A stretch of 64,000 nucleotides of DNA, from the NCBI GenBank assembly GCA_964593455.1, contig CAZQHK010000005.1, positions 78,121 through 142,120 on the forward strand. Reading direction: 5' to 3'. The notes under the pieces are model-generated. The model did not search any database. It was not told the DNA's origin and was given only the letters and a program-made list of their open reading frames with translations. The first letter of the stretch is position 1; every line of letters starts with the position of its first letter. Both the position numbers and the translations under genes were made by a program. Below are positions 63,002 to 64,000 of this stretch, piece after piece. This stretch comes from CAZQHK01 sp964593455. Lineage in GTDB: Bacteria; Muiribacteriota; CAYSPT01.

Positions 63002-63961
63002 CTAATCGTGACCGGGACTCCGGCTGTTAAACCGTTTTACAAGCGGCCTGTAAAGCTCTTCGAACACCCGCCGGTTATAGCCGTGCCTGAGCTTTAGCTG
63101 CTCATCACCCAGATGCTCCCGGTAAGCCCGGTAGCAAGTGGCCGCACCGAGTAGGTTCCGGCAATAGACCGGCCAGTTATAGTGCTCTGCCACACGTTTG
63201 ATGCCGGCCTCCGAGATCCGGCGCCAATAACCGCCGTCCCGATCAAACCGATCGAGAATCTCAAGCAGTTTAGCAGCCAACGCTTCACGGTCCTTGACGT
63301 CGAGCAGGAATCCGTCTTCGTCCTCCCGGATGATCTCCAACGGCCCGCCATACCTGGTGGCAGCCGTAGGCAGGCCCGAGTGCATGGCTTCCAGGACCGT
63401 CAGGCCGAACGCCTCGTACAGGGCCGGTTGGACGAAAATCCCGCAGTGATCGGCGATAACCCGGTACACTTCTGCGGCGTCCGGTCTCGAGAGCCCGATC
63501 CCGAGCCAACGGAAACTCCCATGAAGGTCATACTCCTCCGCCAGCCGGTATACGAGATCGATCTGTTCCTTCTCTTCCGGAGAATCGGCTTCCTCCCGAT
63601 CGACCTTCCCGGCTACGATGATGAGATTGGTCCGCTGTTTGAGCTCCTCCGACCGCCCGAAGGCTTCCACCAGCCCGGTAATGTTCTTGATGGTATCCAG
63701 ACGGGCCATGGTGAACAGCGGCCGTTTGCCGGGATCGTCGATGCGGCCGGAGATATCCTGCCGCCGGTCATCGAAAAGCAGGCTCTTCATCCGCCGGCAG
63801 CGCTCAGGCTCTCTTCGGTCCCGGCAACGGTAAGGGAAATAGACGTCCAGGTTGACGCCCGGAGGGATGACATTGAAGCGGGCTGAACGGATATTGATGC
63901 CGCACGGCACCCGGAACAAACCCGGCAGCGTAAAGAACTCGTGGCCCTGACCTGCCCCCAA
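63002..63961 (-). CDS. C-terminal half of a sucrose synthase-like glycosyltransferase, 5' end missing
   Basis: The 319-residue frame matches the GT-B nucleotide-sugar domain of sucrose synthase/sucrose-phosphate synthase: LFTMARLDTIKNITGLVEAF, FRWLGIG, then the donor-binding signature ALYEAFGLTVLEAMHSGLPT and GGPLEII. Sucrose synthases have about 800 residues, and here the likeness begins abruptly at FFTLPGLFRV; the N-terminal half is absent. The frame begins with a TTG directly after an in-frame TGA, and the last 40 bp of the window have no coding sequence of the family. It is therefore either truncated by a rearrangement at its 5' end or split at the window edge by an inserted element. It would lack the acceptor half of the active site. 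Confidence 0.8.
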   Translation of the reverse strand: MGAGQGHEFFTLPGLFRVPCGINIRSARFNVIPPGVNLDVYFPYRCRDRREPERCRRMKSLLFDDRRQDISGRIDDPGKRPLFTMARLDTIKNITGLVEAFGRSEELKQRTNLIIVAGKVDREEADSPEEKEQIDLVYRLAEEYDLHGSFRWLGIGLSRPDAAEVYRVIADHCGIFVQPALYEAFGLTVLEAMHSGLPTAATRYGGPLEIIREDEDGFLLDVKDREALAAKLLEILDRFDRDGGYWRRISEAGIKRVAEHYNWPVYCRNLLGAATCYRAYREHLGDEQLKLRHGYNRRVFEELYRPLVKRFNSRSPGHD

Positions 63962-64000
63962 TCATTGTACCACTTCCAAAGTTAGTGTTACAGGTTCCAA

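Noticed and set aside
1..64000. tRNA, rRNA, integrase, transposase or phage genes
   Set aside because: I looked for T-loop type GGTTCGA segments outside genes and for the usual motifs of these genes on both strands and found none that I could support. An exhaustive covariance search was not possible.

Overview
The window looks like a chromosomal fragment of a Gram-negative, probably uncultivated bacterium. It has many exported proteins, several predicted outer-membrane beta-barrels, a PorV-like barrel, a FlgD-type Ig domain at the end of a giant surface protein, a Tat-exported molybdoenzyme and an orphan flagellar hook gene. This mix suggests the FCB superphylum or a neighbouring candidate phylum, but no rRNA or single-copy phylogenetic marker is present, so placement is an inference with low confidence. 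No tRNA, rRNA, CRISPR array, transposase or phage gene was recognised.

Layout. 0-8 kb (+): four exported proteins of unknown role, one joining a GH16-like domain to a TolB-type propeller. 8.2-10.1 kb (+): an ECF sigma factor, its zinc-finger anti-sigma factor and a secreted TPR protein. 10.3-11.3 kb: an S51-type peptidase with a terminator. 11.5-16.7 kb (+): a broken alginate-export porin gene, then a molybdoenzyme/four-cluster ferredoxin/NrfD respiratory complex and an O-methyltransferase. 17.4-27.5 kb: mixed housekeeping and stress genes (MsrBA, class III cyclase, cold shock protein, RmuC, S9 peptidase, Dtd, DUF456, secreted Cache protein, TauE/DsbD-like protein, DUF59 protein), separated by small repeats. 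27.8-29.5 kb: orphan flgE.

30-43 kb (-): a surface cluster of four genes: two beta-barrels, a PorV-like barrel fused to a ComEA-type HhH domain, and a 2503-residue protein with eight lamin-tail-like domains, a cohesin-like domain and a FlgD-type end. 43.4-47.2 kb (-): a membrane-anchored cyclase-like protein lacking both metal aspartates, a HEAT-repeat protein and a small outer-membrane barrel in one operon. 47.4-51.2 kb (+): an extended GrpE and a GH38 mannosidase. 51.2-57.3 kb (-): a 1603-residue exported protein and an OmpH/Skp-like coiled-coil protein. 57.4-62.3 kb (-): a flavodoxin-fold remnant and a tightly coupled operon of a Cache-HAMP protein without output domain, an MFS-like transporter with HEAT repeats and a PhnD-like binding protein. 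62.5-64 kb: a small zinc-ribbon protein and the C-terminal half of a sucrose synthase-like glycosyltransferase.

The best candidates for undescribed systems are the Cache-HAMP/MFS-HEAT/PhnD operon, the pseudo-cyclase/HEAT/barrel operon, and the PorV-HhH plus giant LTD surface cluster. A NapA-like enzyme with glycine at the expected molybdenum-ligand cysteine, and three genes that keep both ends of a family but lack its middle or most of one domain, also deserve a check. All family assignments were made by reading the protein sequences by eye; no database search was run.
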